From: Moorena sp. SIOASIH
GTDB taxonomy: Bacteria; Cyanobacteriota; Cyanobacteriia; Cyanobacteriales; Coleofasciculaceae
Reading direction: 5' to 3'
NCBI RefSeq assembly: GCF_010671925.1
Contig: NZ_JAAHIH010000004.1
Coordinates: 1,255,301-1,319,300 of the forward strand
DNA length: 64,000 bases
The translations under genes were made by a program, and so were the position numbers. The notes under the pieces are model-generated. The model worked only from the letters and a program-made list of their open reading frames with translations. It had not been told where the DNA came from and did no database searches. This document shows positions 30,834 through 40,117 of this stretch, one piece after another (position 1 is the stretch's first letter; the number at the start of each line of letters is the position of its first letter).

Positions 30834-31147
30834 CCTAGGAATTTTAAAGATTCCCGGATTTTTTCGTCGGCATAGCTGATTCAACCACTTCTGTGTAGGA
30901 ACTAGACCACTCTCTCGTAGTCTGTTCCTTTTTTCTGTTTTGTGGTAAGCATTCAGCTATCAGCTATCAGCTGTCAGCTGTCAGTTGTCAGTTGTCAGTT
31001 GTCAGTTGTGACTTTGCCACTGACAAGTTTCAAGTTTCAAGTTTCAAGTTTCAAGTTTCTAGTTTCTAGTTTTAAGTGACTCCCAACCAAGAAGGATAAG
31101 TAGTCAACTGGATAGGATCTCAAACTAGTAAGCTCAAACTAATAATC
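30834..31147. repeat. Intergenic tandem runs
   Basis: Tandem CTATCAG/CTGTCAG/TTGTCAG heptamers at 30955-31008 and CAAGTTT heptamers at 31027-31060, between two convergent genes. No hairpin with a T-run was found. Confidence 0.8.
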
Positions 31148-31696
31148 TCAAAAGATTAAATAGTACATTAACTCAGATGTCAGCTGAGGATTAAGCTCAA
31201 GGCGTCGTTGAAGGTCAGCTAAATTACGGTATGGGCCACCATCAAAGCGATTTTGCATGATAGCTCTAGCTAAAAACAAGTCCACTGCTGGAATTTTCGT
31301 CAACTGTTCTAGAGATGCGGTGTTAGGGTTGACTAGCCCAGGCGTAACTAAACTCTCCGCATCGTAGTAACAAAACCTCAAAATTGGTTGCAAGGGTGTC
31401 AGACGTTGTACAGACCAACCTAGGGCAGCGGCCAAATCTTCTAAGCAGCAAAATTGCACACCACTGCTGGTGAGTTCAAAAAGCGATCGCGCCTGATGGA
31501 TAGATATCCCTGGCAATCTCAGCCAGTCATCCACACCAGCTTGATTCACATCAATGGTGAGCCCCAATTTGGCAGCTACAGCAATTTCTTCTGTGGATTG
31601 TAGCCGATAGTAGGGGTCACGCTTTAGCCTCTGCTGAATTGATTGCTGATTCGGGTTTTGTGGAGTCTTGGGTGATAGCCAATCAAAAATTGCCAT
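31148..31696 (-). CDS. ComEA-like helix-hairpin-helix protein
   Basis: 182 residues from the ATG at 31696, five bases after the TM2 gene's stop; a TTG at 31705 would overlap that stop. It has two helix-hairpin-helix units: residues 48-77 (IDVNQAGVDDWLRLPGISIHQARSLFEL) and about 122-150 (VNPNTASLEQLTKIPAVDLFLARAIMQNR). Such units bind DNA non-specifically, as in ComEA of natural transformation. There is no signal peptide, unlike classical ComEA, so a cytoplasmic DNA- or protein-binding role is as likely. Coupled to the TM2 protein upstream. Confidence 0.75.
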   Translation of the reverse strand: MAIFDWLSPKTPQNPNQQSIQQRLKRDPYYRLQSTEEIAVAAKLGLTIDVNQAGVDDWLRLPGISIHQARSLFELTSSGVQFCCLEDLAAALGWSVQRLTPLQPILRFCYYDAESLVTPGLVNPNTASLEQLTKIPAVDLFLARAIMQNRFDGGPYRNLADLQRRLELNPQLTSELMYYLIF

Positions 31697-31701
31697 GAAA
31701 C

Positions 31702-32097
31702 TCAAGCAATTAGGTCAAGTAATTGACGACGTTTTTGTTCAAATTCATACTCAGACACTAGTCCCTCCTGACGCAGGCTGTCTAACTGTCTTAGGGCATC
31801 AGCAATTTCCCCTACCTTGGCCGGGTCAATCCCAGCCGATGGATTGTCTGAGGAAGATACTGTAGACTCAATACCAAGGTTAAAATTGAGGTCAAACTGA
31901 TCTTGACTTTGTAGTAAATACCACACCCCCTCTATAGCACTGGCAATTCGAGGAATGGGTGTCCAACACAGGAGTAAGTACATTACTCCCCAGAAGGGTT
32001 GTCCGAGATAAAATTTGTGTAATCCACAAACAGGGATCACTACCCCACTCAATGCCAGTAGGGAAGCGACTTTGCGGCTTTTTGGCTTGCTCAACAT
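31702..32097 (-). CDS. TM2-domain protein with C-terminal SHOCT-like motif
   Basis: 131 residues from the ATG at 32097 (a TTG at 32148 would add 17). Residues 6-50 are a TM2 domain: two membrane helices joined by a short turn, with GLHKFYLGQPFWGVMYLL. The C-terminal 30 residues (IADALRQLDSLRQEGLVSEYEFEQKRRQLLDLI) match the SHOCT motif common at the end of small membrane proteins. Function unknown. It is first in a two-gene unit with the helix-hairpin-helix gene. Confidence 0.8.
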   Translation of the reverse strand: MLSKPKSRKVASLLALSGVVIPVCGLHKFYLGQPFWGVMYLLLCWTPIPRIASAIEGVWYLLQSQDQFDLNFNLGIESTVSSSDNPSAGIDPAKVGEIADALRQLDSLRQEGLVSEYEFEQKRRQLLDLIA

Positions 32098-32436
32098 ACT
32101 TGCTTTGACCTGGGTTGAATAGCTTGGTAGAGATCCAAAAATTGTCAATCCTATGTTCCTATAATAATTACTTATCTCAGAATCTCGGAGTGGAAAGTTG
32201 AAAGTTTCAGGTTACAGGTTGAACGCGATCGCGTTCAACGGTCTAACCTTCAACGGTCTAACCTTGGCCAAAAGGCCACGCGATCGCGTTCAACGGTCTA
32301 ACCTACCCTAGGGGAAGGCCAAGGGCGAACAACTGACTAATACGGAAAACCGAATTTTGTCCAGGTTTGACGCTACATTAAAATGTGATTAGAAGCGGCG
32401 ATTGAGTAAAACCAAACCGGTTGACAGGTAAGAGCA
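32098..32436. repeat. Intergenic region with GCGATCGCG/CAACGGTCTAACC repeats
   Basis: 32195-32310 carries GTTCAACGGTCTAACC repeats with two CGCGATCGCG sites and GGCCAAAAGGCCACG. The remaining 120 bases before the DUF1825 start are unique and probably hold its promoter. Confidence 0.75.
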
Positions 32437-32760
32437 ATGGGTTTTTTTGATTCGGAAATTGTCCAAAAAGAGGCAAAACAGCTGTTTGAAGATTACCAAG
32501 ACCTGATTAAATTGGGCAACGACTATGGCAAGTTTGACCGTGAAGGCAAAAAGATTTTCATCGATCAGATGGAACAGATGATGGAGCGCTATCGTATTTT
32601 TATGAAGCGCTTCGAGTTATCCGATGACTTCATGGCTCAGATGACCATAGAGCAGCTCAATACTCAGTTAGGTCAATTTGGGATCACCCCTCAACAGATG
32701 TTTGACCAGATGAACATGACATTGGAGCGGATGAAGTCAGACGTAGAGAAACAATCGTAG
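32437..32760 (+). CDS. DUF1825 family protein
   Basis: 107 residues, matching the highly conserved cyanobacterial DUF1825 family over its whole length (MGFFDSEIVQKEAKQLFEDYQDLIKLGNDYGKFDREGKK start; ITPQQMFDQMNMTLERMK end). It is predicted soluble and largely helical. Function is not known. It appears to be transcribed alone. Confidence 0.88.
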   Translation: MGFFDSEIVQKEAKQLFEDYQDLIKLGNDYGKFDREGKKIFIDQMEQMMERYRIFMKRFELSDDFMAQMTIEQLNTQLGQFGITPQQMFDQMNMTLERMKSDVEKQS

Positions 32761-32880
32761 TACGTTAGCCTTTGGTGGGGGTGGGGATAGATGGACATCT
32801 CCCAAGACAGCTGAGGGCTGAAAGTGCCTTAGTAAGGAGCCGCCAATCATGACGGCTGATATCCCTTATTTATCTAGAAT

Positions 32881-34815
32881 TTATCTAGATCTTGGACGCT
32901 TAAATTTTGTGGGTCGAGGGAAGTATCTCACTGGCTCGTTCCGCAAAGCGTAAGCCATAAACCTCCGCCAGATCGGTGCGGCATAGCCACCACCTGTTAC
33001 CCCTCGCCCAAGGGGTCGGTTGTTGTCTCGACCAATCCAAACTGCCGTAGCCATCTGGGGTACATATCCCACAAACCACACATCTCGCTCTGAAGAGGTT
33101 GTTCCCGTTTTACCTGCCGCCTGACGCCCTATGTAGGCAGATTTTCCGGTACCTCCGTTAATGACACCGGTTAGGGTATGGTTAAGGGAAGAAACCGCCC
33201 ATTGATCTAGCACCAGCTTAGGCTTAGGGGTATTATCTAAAAGCACATTGCCTTTACTATCGGTCACTCGGACAATTAAAGTAGTGTCAGAGTGCCAGCC
33301 ATTATTGGCAAAGGTAGCATAGGCTCCTGCCATTTCCAATGGTGTTACCCCAACTGACCCTAGGGGTAAGGATAACACTGGTTGCATGGGACTCTTAATC
33401 CCAAGGGTCTTAACCACATCAACGACTTTATCCAGTCCCACTCTCCTGCCAATCTTTACCGCTGGCACATTTGTCGATTGAACAATGGCAGTGCGAATAC
33501 TCATGGCACCAGAGTAGCCACCACCATAGTTTTTGGGTCTGTAATAGGCTTTACCATCTCGATAGCGCACGGGGGTATCGTAAACAGTGGAACCGGGGGC
33601 ATATTTACCTGTGGAAAAGGCAGTATAGTAAACAAATGGCTTAAAGGATGACCCTGGCTGACGTCGAGCTTGAGTAGCACGGTTGAACTTGCTCTTTTCA
33701 TAGCTGTACCCCCCGACTATCGCTTTCACAAAATGGGTACGGGGGTCAACGGCGGCTAATGCCACCTGATTATCGTAAAGTCCACGGCGACGCAGGGTGT
33801 AATGAGCGCGATTAATGATCTTTTCTGCCTGCTTTTGGAAGTAGTAGTCAACCGTGGTCTGAACTCGCATTCCGCCCTTGGTGACCGCCTCCTGACCAAA
33901 TCGTTCTTTTAACTCCACCACAGCAGCTTCTGTGACGAAAGGTAATTTACTGGTCGTCCAGGAGGTACTTTTGCCAATTAACAGGGGCTGTTCCTTAGCT
34001 TCTTTTTCTTGGGCTGCTGTAATCCATCCCAAATCCCGCATCCGCTTTAACACCACGGCTTGTCGCTCTTTAGCTTTAGAGTAGTTGCTGAAGGGACTGT
34101 ATTCTTCTGGGGACTGGATTAGCCCTGCCAACAGGGCTGACTCGGCTAAGGATAGCTCAGAGGCTGGCTTAACAAAGTAGCTCCGGGCAGCTGTTTCAAT
34201 GCCATAGTTATTGTGACCCCAATAGATTTGATTAAGGTACAATTCCATAATCTCGTCTTTAGAGAAGATTTGCTCAACTCGGATAGCGAGTACGGCTTCA
34301 GTAATTTTGCGGCTAAAGGTGCGTTGCCGAGTCAGAAACAGGTTTTTCACCAACTGCATGGTGATCGTAGACCCCCCTTCCACTACTGTCCCCTGCCTCC
34401 AGTTGGCTAAGAAAGCACGACCGACGCTATTGGGGTTAACCCCATAGTGCATAAAGAAGCGACTGTCTTCTATAGCTAGTACAGCCCGCTTGAGTTGAGG
34501 GTTGATTTGGCCGAATTCGACCACTTCCCGATTTGCTTCCCCATGAAGGCTAACTAGGGGTCTACCCTTGACATCGTAAATGTAGGTTGTTTCTGTTGGT
34601 GTGTAGTTCCGGAGCATGCGCACATCTGGCAGGTTACGGAAGCTAGTCGCTAAGCCCACAAGTCCACCAGCTACAATCGAGCTAGCTAACATGGTAACCC
34701 CGAGGATAGTCCCTCCAGTTACCTGAGCCACCCCTTGCACAAACTGCAATACTTGTGAAGGCTTTCTTTTCCGATTTTTCCGATCTTGTGGTTGTCGAAT
34801 AGTGCTAGATGACAC
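32881..34815 (-). CDS. Class A penicillin-binding protein (glycosyltransferase/transpeptidase)
   Basis: 644 residues from a GTG at 34815. A single N-terminal membrane anchor (GTILGVTMLASSIVAGGLVGLA) is followed by the GT51 glycosyltransferase domain with EDSRFFMHYGV (catalytic Glu), GGSTITMQLVKNLFL and KITEAVLAIRVEQ. The transpeptidase domain has SSFKP (SxxK), QSTNVPAVK (SxN) and KTGTT. It polymerises and crosslinks peptidoglycan on the outer face of the inner membrane. The basic tail (FPRPTKFKRPRSR) is unremarkable. Confidence 0.94.
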   Translation of the reverse strand: MSSSTIRQPQDRKNRKRKPSQVLQFVQGVAQVTGGTILGVTMLASSIVAGGLVGLATSFRNLPDVRMLRNYTPTETTYIYDVKGRPLVSLHGEANREVVEFGQINPQLKRAVLAIEDSRFFMHYGVNPNSVGRAFLANWRQGTVVEGGSTITMQLVKNLFLTRQRTFSRKITEAVLAIRVEQIFSKDEIMELYLNQIYWGHNNYGIETAARSYFVKPASELSLAESALLAGLIQSPEEYSPFSNYSKAKERQAVVLKRMRDLGWITAAQEKEAKEQPLLIGKSTSWTTSKLPFVTEAAVVELKERFGQEAVTKGGMRVQTTVDYYFQKQAEKIINRAHYTLRRRGLYDNQVALAAVDPRTHFVKAIVGGYSYEKSKFNRATQARRQPGSSFKPFVYYTAFSTGKYAPGSTVYDTPVRYRDGKAYYRPKNYGGGYSGAMSIRTAIVQSTNVPAVKIGRRVGLDKVVDVVKTLGIKSPMQPVLSLPLGSVGVTPLEMAGAYATFANNGWHSDTTLIVRVTDSKGNVLLDNTPKPKLVLDQWAVSSLNHTLTGVINGGTGKSAYIGRQAAGKTGTTSSERDVWFVGYVPQMATAVWIGRDNNRPLGRGVTGGGYAAPIWRRFMAYALRNEPVRYFPRPTKFKRPRSR

Positions 34816-35482
34816 GGTGATTTCATTTCCTTACTAAAGAACAGACATGTAAGCTAGGGGCTGTGCTTGGGGTGTTTTTTTTACTTCCTATAAGTAACTT
34901 TCTATAAGACAATTCCAAGGATAGGTGGGCAGAGCAGGATGACTTACAAGTCTTGAGCATCGAATTTCTTAATAATGCCAGGAGGTTATGGATAAGTGTC
35001 AAGCCCTATAGGTAAGCTTCAAATTAAGCTTCAACTACTGTAGCGATAATAATTTTTGAATTAAAGCTAATTCTAACCAATTCATACTATTTTGTATTCT
35101 ACGACGGTCATTTCCCGTCTTGATGCACTCCCTGTGGCAGATGCATCCACCGATTGAACCCTCTAGAGGCTAAAGCATGGGGCATTTAATCGCTATCTTA
35201 CAAGCGATGCAGAGGTGCGACCCGTGGCGAATTTAATTCGACGACTGTAAGCGCACCTAAGCGGCAAAAGGGGGTTCCCCCCACTCGCGCTTTGCATCAA
35301 GAAGAGTGGGCAAAAGCCGCATCTCGTAAAGGTTGTCAACGGCTTTTTGTATAATAGTTAGCAGCATTTTGACATGGTTTTGGCAAGTGTCGGTCTAGCT
35401 GCTTAGAATTTGTAAACGATCCTTAGGATAAATTTAAACAATCTGTACTAACCTAGTTAATTGCCAACCATAGTCCCAACCA
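34816..35482. repeat. Divergent intergenic region pbp-tyrS
   Basis: Mostly unique DNA with the promoters of both divergent genes, which I could not pinpoint. 35213-35300 carries an inverted copy of GGTGCGACCCGTGGCGAATTT followed by GGGGGTTCCCCCCACTCGCGC and GCATCAAGA, shared with 6658-6715 and 22455-22510. Confidence 0.7.
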
Positions 35483-36715
35483 ATGTCAAATTTTGAAATC
35501 CCCCTTTCTAACGAGCTAGCTTGGCTAGACAGAGGTACCAGTGAAATTTTTCCCCTACAATCGGATTCTCAGGATCCGAGTGAAAATCTGGCTATTCGGC
35601 TCAAGCAAGCTGAGCGTCCCTTACGGGTCAAGTTAGGTATAGACCCAACCGGTGCCGATCTCCACTTAGGTCATAGTATCCCAGTCAGAAAGCTACGGGC
35701 ATTCCAAGATGCTGGTCATACCGCTGTCTTAATTATTGGTGACTTTACTGCTAGAATCGGTGACCCTACTGGGAAGTCTGAGGTGCGTCGCCAGTTGACA
35801 CCAGCTCAGGTCAAGGAAAATGCTGAAACTTATCTGTCACAGGTGCGCCCTATTCTAGATTTTGACACCCCAGGACGGCTAGAAATTCGCTATAACTCTG
35901 AGTGGCTTAACCAGTTGGATTTGTCTGAGATTATTGAGTTGTTAGCCACTATGACCGTAGGGCAAATGCTGGCCAAGGAAGGGTTTGCTGAACGCTATCA
36001 ACAACAAAATCCTATTTTCCTCCATGAGTTTCTCTACCCCTTGATGCAGGGCTATGATTCTGTGGCAGTGAAGGCTGATGTGGAGTTAGGGGGAACTGAC
36101 CAAAAGTTTAATATTGCCTTGGGACGGGATTTACAACGGCATTTTGGGCAATCTCCCCAGTTCGGCTTACTGCTGCCAATTTTGATTGGGACCGATGGGA
36201 TACAGAAAATGTCTAAGTCTTTGGGGAATTATGTTGGCTTGTCAGATGATCCCCTGACCATGTACTCGAAGCTGGAGGGGACACCAGATCATCTATTGAA
36301 GCAATATTTTGAGCTGTTGACTAATGTGCCATTGGATCAGCTTCCAGCAAAGCCACGGGAGCAGCAAAAACAATTGGCTCTGACTATTGTGACCCAATAT
36401 CACGGTGAAGCAGCAGCAAAAGAAGCTCAGCAGGCAGCACTAAACTTAGTAAAGGGTAGCACTACTGGTACGGGGGATTCTGTGCCAGAATTTTCATTGT
36501 CTTCTGTGGACTTTCCCGCTAAGTTGTTCTATATCCTTAAAGAATCGGGTTTGTGCCAAAGTAGTGGCGAAGGCAGGCGACAGATTCAAGGGGGAGGTGT
36601 GAAGTTGGATGGCGATCGCATTTCAGTGGTTGACCAGACCTTTGATTCCCCTGATCAATTGGTGGGAAAGGTTTTGCAGGTGGGGAAAAAGAAGTTTGCC
36701 CGTTTAGTTAGTTGA
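35483..36715 (+). CDS. tyrS: Tyrosyl-tRNA synthetase
   Basis: 410 residues. The class I signatures are DLHLGHS (HIGH-type, about residues 61-64) and KMSKS. The DQKFNIALGRDLQ segment and the C-terminal S4 RNA-binding domain (GEGRRQIQGGGVKLDGDRI) are present. It charges tRNA-Tyr in the cytoplasm. Length is normal. pyrF follows on the same strand after a 200-base repeat array. Confidence 0.95.
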   Translation: MSNFEIPLSNELAWLDRGTSEIFPLQSDSQDPSENLAIRLKQAERPLRVKLGIDPTGADLHLGHSIPVRKLRAFQDAGHTAVLIIGDFTARIGDPTGKSEVRRQLTPAQVKENAETYLSQVRPILDFDTPGRLEIRYNSEWLNQLDLSEIIELLATMTVGQMLAKEGFAERYQQQNPIFLHEFLYPLMQGYDSVAVKADVELGGTDQKFNIALGRDLQRHFGQSPQFGLLLPILIGTDGIQKMSKSLGNYVGLSDDPLTMYSKLEGTPDHLLKQYFELLTNVPLDQLPAKPREQQKQLALTIVTQYHGEAAAKEAQQAALNLVKGSTTGTGDSVPEFSLSSVDFPAKLFYILKESGLCQSSGEGRRQIQGGGVKLDGDRISVVDQTFDSPDQLVGKVLQVGKKKFARLVS

Positions 36716-36919
36716 AGGTATCAATTAAGGTTAGGAGGTTAGAAGGTTAGAAGGTTAGAAGGTTAGAAGGTTAGAAGGTTAGAAGGTTAGAAGGTTAGAA
36801 GGTTAGAAGGTTAGGAGGTTAGAAGGTTAGAAGGTTAGAAGGTTGTTCGCGTAGCGTGGCCGAAAGGCCAAGGTTGTTCGCGTAGCGTGGCCAAAGGCCA
36901 AGGTTAGGAGGTTAGGAGG
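36716..36919. repeat. GGTTAGAAG tandem array carrying the pyrF ribosome-binding site
   Basis: About fourteen GGTTAGAAG/GGTTAGGAG units (36733-36840 and 36901-36919) are interrupted by two TTCGCGTAGCGTGGCC segments (36843-36900). The final units contain AGGAGG at 36906-36911, exactly eight bases before the TTG start of pyrF. Confidence 0.92.
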
Positions 36920-37642
36920 TTGAAGATTGAAGATCGGATTATTGTTCCTTTGGATGTGCCGAGCCTGGAAGATGCGATCGCATTAGTGGAACAGTTGCCT
37001 GAGGTTAGCTTTTGGAAAGTAGGTCTGGAACTGTTTGTGAGCAATGGTCCTGAGATTATTGATGCTCTCAAACATCGGCAAAAGCGGATATTTCTGGATC
37101 TTAAATTTCACGATATCCCCAATACGGTAGCTGGAGCAACAAGGGTTGCAGCCGCCTATGGTGTGGACTTAATCACCATTCATGCCGTTGCTGGTCGCAA
37201 TGCTCTTAAACGAGCAGCTGAAGCGGCGGTTGAGGGAGCTTTGGCGGCGGGATGTCCCCCCCCGAAGTTAATTGGTATTACTCTACTGACCAGTCTCAAT
37301 TCCCGGGATTTGGCCTTTGACCTTAAAATTCCGATCGAGTTGCCCGAATTTGTCTTACAAATGGCACTACTAGCTCAAGAGTCAGGTTTGAATGGGGCAG
37401 TGTGCTCCCCTATGGAAGTATCACAGCTACGACAAGTGTGTGGTGATGATTTTCTCCTGGTTTGTCCAGGAGTACGCCCCCAATGGTCCGAACAAGGTGA
37501 TCAACGACGGGCAATGACCCCAGTAGCTGCTCTACAAGCTGGTGCAGATTACCTAGTCATAGGGCGACCAATTACCGCTGCTGACGACCCAGTCGCTGCC
37601 TGGAATAGGATTTGTAAGGAATTAGCTGGTACTGGTGTATAG
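36920..37642 (+). CDS. pyrF: Orotidine-5'-phosphate decarboxylase
   Basis: 240 residues from a TTG at 36920, needed because the conserved N-terminus (KIEDRIIVPLDVPSLEDA) begins there. The catalytic motif DLKFHDIPNT is present, with CPGVRPQW and YLVIGRPIT for phosphate binding. It makes UMP, the last step of de novo pyrimidine synthesis. The ribosome-binding site AGGAGG and probably the start codon itself are part of a minisatellite. It overlaps the next gene by eight bases, suggesting translational coupling. Confidence 0.95.
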   Translation: MKIEDRIIVPLDVPSLEDAIALVEQLPEVSFWKVGLELFVSNGPEIIDALKHRQKRIFLDLKFHDIPNTVAGATRVAAAYGVDLITIHAVAGRNALKRAAEAAVEGALAAGCPPPKLIGITLLTSLNSRDLAFDLKIPIELPEFVLQMALLAQESGLNGAVCSPMEVSQLRQVCGDDFLLVCPGVRPQWSEQGDQRRAMTPVAALQAGADYLVIGRPITAADDPVAAWNRICKELAGTGV

Positions 37643-38834
37643 CTTTCAGCTCACGGGATTACTTCTAATGGCTTACTTGGGATTACAGATTAATGGGTTG
37701 AACCTTAGCCAGTTCAACCTGAAAGGTTTTCCAGAACAGTTTCAACTAGACTTCTTTGAGAAGTTGGGAACAGGGAACAGGGAACAGGAAACAGTGGACA
37801 AGAATTCACGAAAACAGTATCAGAAAACTACTTTTGAAAGAGGTCTACTGTTGAACCTACCCTTCTCGAACGCCTTTGGCCAACAACCGACCAACCTACC
37901 CTACGGGAACGCCAAAGGCGAACAACCTGTCAACCTACCCTACGGGAACGCCAAAGGCGAACAACCTGTCAACCTCCAACCTCCCAACCTACCCTACGGG
38001 AACGCCAAAGGCGAACAACCTGTCAACCTCCAACCTCCCAACCTACCCTACGGGAACGCCAAAGGCGAACAACCTGTCAACCTTCAACCGACCAACCTAC
38101 CCTACGGGAACGCCAAAGGCGAACAACCTGTCAACCTACCCTACGGGAACGCCAAAGGCGAACAACCTCCCAACCTTCAACCGACCAACCTACCCTACGG
38201 GAACGCCAAAGGCGAACAACCTGTCAACCTTCAAGCTGCCAACCTTCAAGCTGCCAACCTTCAACCTCCCAACTTTCAACCTACCAACCTTAACCCTTCA
38301 AGGTTCTTCCGACCTGCCAACCTTGAACCTTCACCCGATCAAACCTGTTCGGTAGAGGTGGAAACCTTAACCTCCCTATTGCTTAAGGATTTACCTAGCT
38401 ATGCCAATCGAGTGATTCAGAGGGCGCGGCGCTCAGACTCCACTGTGGACAACTTCAGTTATGTAATCGTGGCAGGAAAGCCAGAGTTTGAACCTCTCCC
38501 CCTTAAGTCGTTTCAATCCACCACCGTACCTAACCCAACGGATAGCGAAGCACTTCAACAAATCTTTCTAACTACCCTAGAGCGCAAGTATTTCAAGGAT
38601 AAAGCTGTAGAGCTTCAGAATTATCACTGGCTATTTTTGACCAAAAGCTCTGATGGCTGGCGCTTAGTGATGATTTTTTCCCGTATTGGTTCTGTTTCAG
38701 AAGGCAAACTTCCTACACCGCCACGGGAAAGCACTAATGGTGTTATTGGTCAAGCGGTTAAGACTTGGCTGCGGGATTGCCGTGCTGGGACAATTCGATC
38801 CTTTGAACAGAATCCCGTCAATTCCGATCCTTGA
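37635..38834 (+). CDS. Conserved cyanobacterial protein with in-frame minisatellite insert
   Basis: 399 residues from a GTG at 37635 overlapping pyrF; an ATG at 37668 is the alternative. Residues about 80-230 consist of NLPYGNAKGEQPVNLQPP-type repeats from a 39/54-base minisatellite whose unit lengths are multiples of three. The likely real protein is a short N-terminal hydrophobic segment plus the C-terminal 170 residues (CSVEVETLTSLLLKDLPSYANRVIQRARR ... NYHWLFLTKSSDGWRLVMIFSRIG), which look like a conserved hypothetical. Function unknown. It may be a periplasmic or membrane-anchored protein. Confidence 0.7.
   Translation: MYSFQLTGLLLMAYLGLQINGLNLSQFNLKGFPEQFQLDFFEKLGTGNREQETVDKNSRKQYQKTTFERGLLLNLPFSNAFGQQPTNLPYGNAKGEQPVNLPYGNAKGEQPVNLQPPNLPYGNAKGEQPVNLQPPNLPYGNAKGEQPVNLQPTNLPYGNAKGEQPVNLPYGNAKGEQPPNLQPTNLPYGNAKGEQPVNLQAANLQAANLQPPNFQPTNLNPSRFFRPANLEPSPDQTCSVEVETLTSLLLKDLPSYANRVIQRARRSDSTVDNFSYVIVAGKPEFEPLPLKSFQSTTVPNPTDSEALQQIFLTTLERKYFKDKAVELQNYHWLFLTKSSDGWRLVMIFSRIGSVSEGKLPTPPRESTNGVIGQAVKTWLRDCRAGTIRSFEQNPVNSDP
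37880..38300. repeat. CCTACGGGAACGCCAAAGGC minisatellite inside a gene
   Basis: Seven CCCTACGGGAACGCCAAAGGCG units, separated by AACAACCTGTCAACC or longer CAACCTTCAACC runs, give periods of 39 or 54 bases. All are multiples of three, so two reading frames stay open. The 3' part decays into CAACCTTCAAGCTGC units. Confidence 0.9.
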
Positions 38835-39283
38835 GATGGCTAAGCATTCAGCCGTCAGTGGTCAGCCGTCAGTGGTCAGCCGTCAGTGGTCAGCCGTCAG
38901 TGGTCAGCCGTCAGTAGTCAGCCGTCAGTGGTCAGCCGTCAGTAGTCAGCCGTCAGTGGTCAGCCGTCAGTGGTCAGCCGTCAGTGGTCAGCCGTCAGTG
39001 GTCAGCCGTCAGCTTATTTTATTCAAAAGCACCGATTGCGCATCAGCTGATAGCTGATAGCTGATAGCTGATAGCTGATAGCTGATAGCTGATAGCTGAT
39101 AACTGATAGCTGATAACTGATAGCTGAATGCTTAAGTTTATAAAGATTTAAGAATTTAGCAATTTTAAAGGAATTATTGATATGGATGTGAATCAAAAAT
39201 GCGATTGACCGTTCGCGAAGCGTCGGGCTTTGCCCGAAAGGTCACGCTACGCGAACGCATTTCCCAACACTAGCTGGTTTCCT
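38835..39283. repeat. GTCAGCC and TGATAGC tandem arrays
   Basis: 38850-39012 is a CCGTCAGTGGTCAG array (14-base period). 39047-39130 is a GCTGATA heptamer array. 39208-39258 holds a TTCGCGAAGCG repeat with GCGAACGC. No gene. The 38686-39057 open frame in this stretch is repeat-encoded. Confidence 0.88.
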
Positions 39284-39496
39284 TTATTCTTCTAAAATCT
39301 CGACTAAGTCCTGAACCATTACATCAAACGTCCTGGCTAATTTATCCATAGAAGTATAGTCAATTGTTTTTAGACCAGGACAGCGGGCATAGTGTCTTAC
39401 AGTGCTGTAAATCACTCCGGAACGGTCAGAAACTTCCTTGAGTGTCCAGCCCTTCTCCTGTGCTAGTTCTCGTACTTTCAGTCTGACTAAACCCAT
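39284..39496 (-). CDS. XRE-family helix-turn-helix regulator
   Basis: 70 residues from the ATG at 39496 (a longer frame to 39592 lacks a good start). The helix-turn-helix is VRELAQEKGWTLKEVSDRSGVIYSTVRHYAR, followed by DKLARTFDVMVQDLVEILEE, the usual Cro/CI end. It is a small DNA-binding repressor type with unknown target; the divergent gene at 39635 is a candidate. Two HIP1 octamers lie between the two genes. Confidence 0.8.
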   Translation of the reverse strand: MGLVRLKVRELAQEKGWTLKEVSDRSGVIYSTVRHYARCPGLKTIDYTSMDKLARTFDVMVQDLVEILEE

Positions 39497-39634
39497 ACTT
39501 GACAATTGATGAAGTTTATAGTTTAATAGTTCAATCGAGCAAACTATGAAAAGCGATCGCCCTAAAAAATTTACACACCAGGGCGATCGCACAGAGCAAA
39601 CCTCATGTCAATAAACATGGAGGTAATACTAATT

Positions 39635-40117
39635 ATGTTAACAACACCTAGCCATAAATTACCCGTAGTCACCGTATCTAAAATCAACCATAAATCGCGA
39701 GTGGTTCATCCACTGGCACGATTTGTCACTGAAAATACGGTAGCCTTGTTTTTTAATATCCAACCAGAGGAAATTTATCGCATCGATTGCTGGCAGCACG
39801 TTGTTTACGTACACGCCAAAGGTGTCAGTCAATTTGTCAGCTACGCCGATTTTCCGCCAATTTTAGGGGTAGACCCCCCAAAAACTGGAGATTACGACCG
39901 CTGGCTTAAACGGCGGGACAAAAGGCACAAATCCAAGCAATCCCTGGGTTTTTGGAGCCGATTCTACGCCCAGCAGTTTAAGCAAGCTTCCTCAAAGCTT
40001 AATCTTTATCAGTGGGGAAAATTGGTTGGTCTAGTCAAACGTGTACTTTTTGAGGCAGAATTGCAACAATTGCGGCAAATTTATGTGAACGAGAAAAGTT
40101 GGTGGGACGATTTTTGA
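39635..40117 (+). CDS. Conserved cyanobacterial hypothetical protein
   Basis: 160 residues from the ATG at 39635, preceded by GGAGG 11 bases upstream; an earlier ATG at 39605 is less likely. The protein is basic, with HPLARFVTENTVALFFNIQPEEIYRIDCW near the start and WLKRRDKRHKSKQ in the middle, and has no signal peptide. I do not recognise a function. Its end overlaps the start of the ABC binding-protein gene, so they may be co-translated. Confidence 0.6.
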   Translation: MLTTPSHKLPVVTVSKINHKSRVVHPLARFVTENTVALFFNIQPEEIYRIDCWQHVVYVHAKGVSQFVSYADFPPILGVDPPKTGDYDRWLKRRDKRHKSKQSLGFWSRFYAQQFKQASSKLNLYQWGKLVGLVKRVLFEAELQQLRQIYVNEKSWWDDF

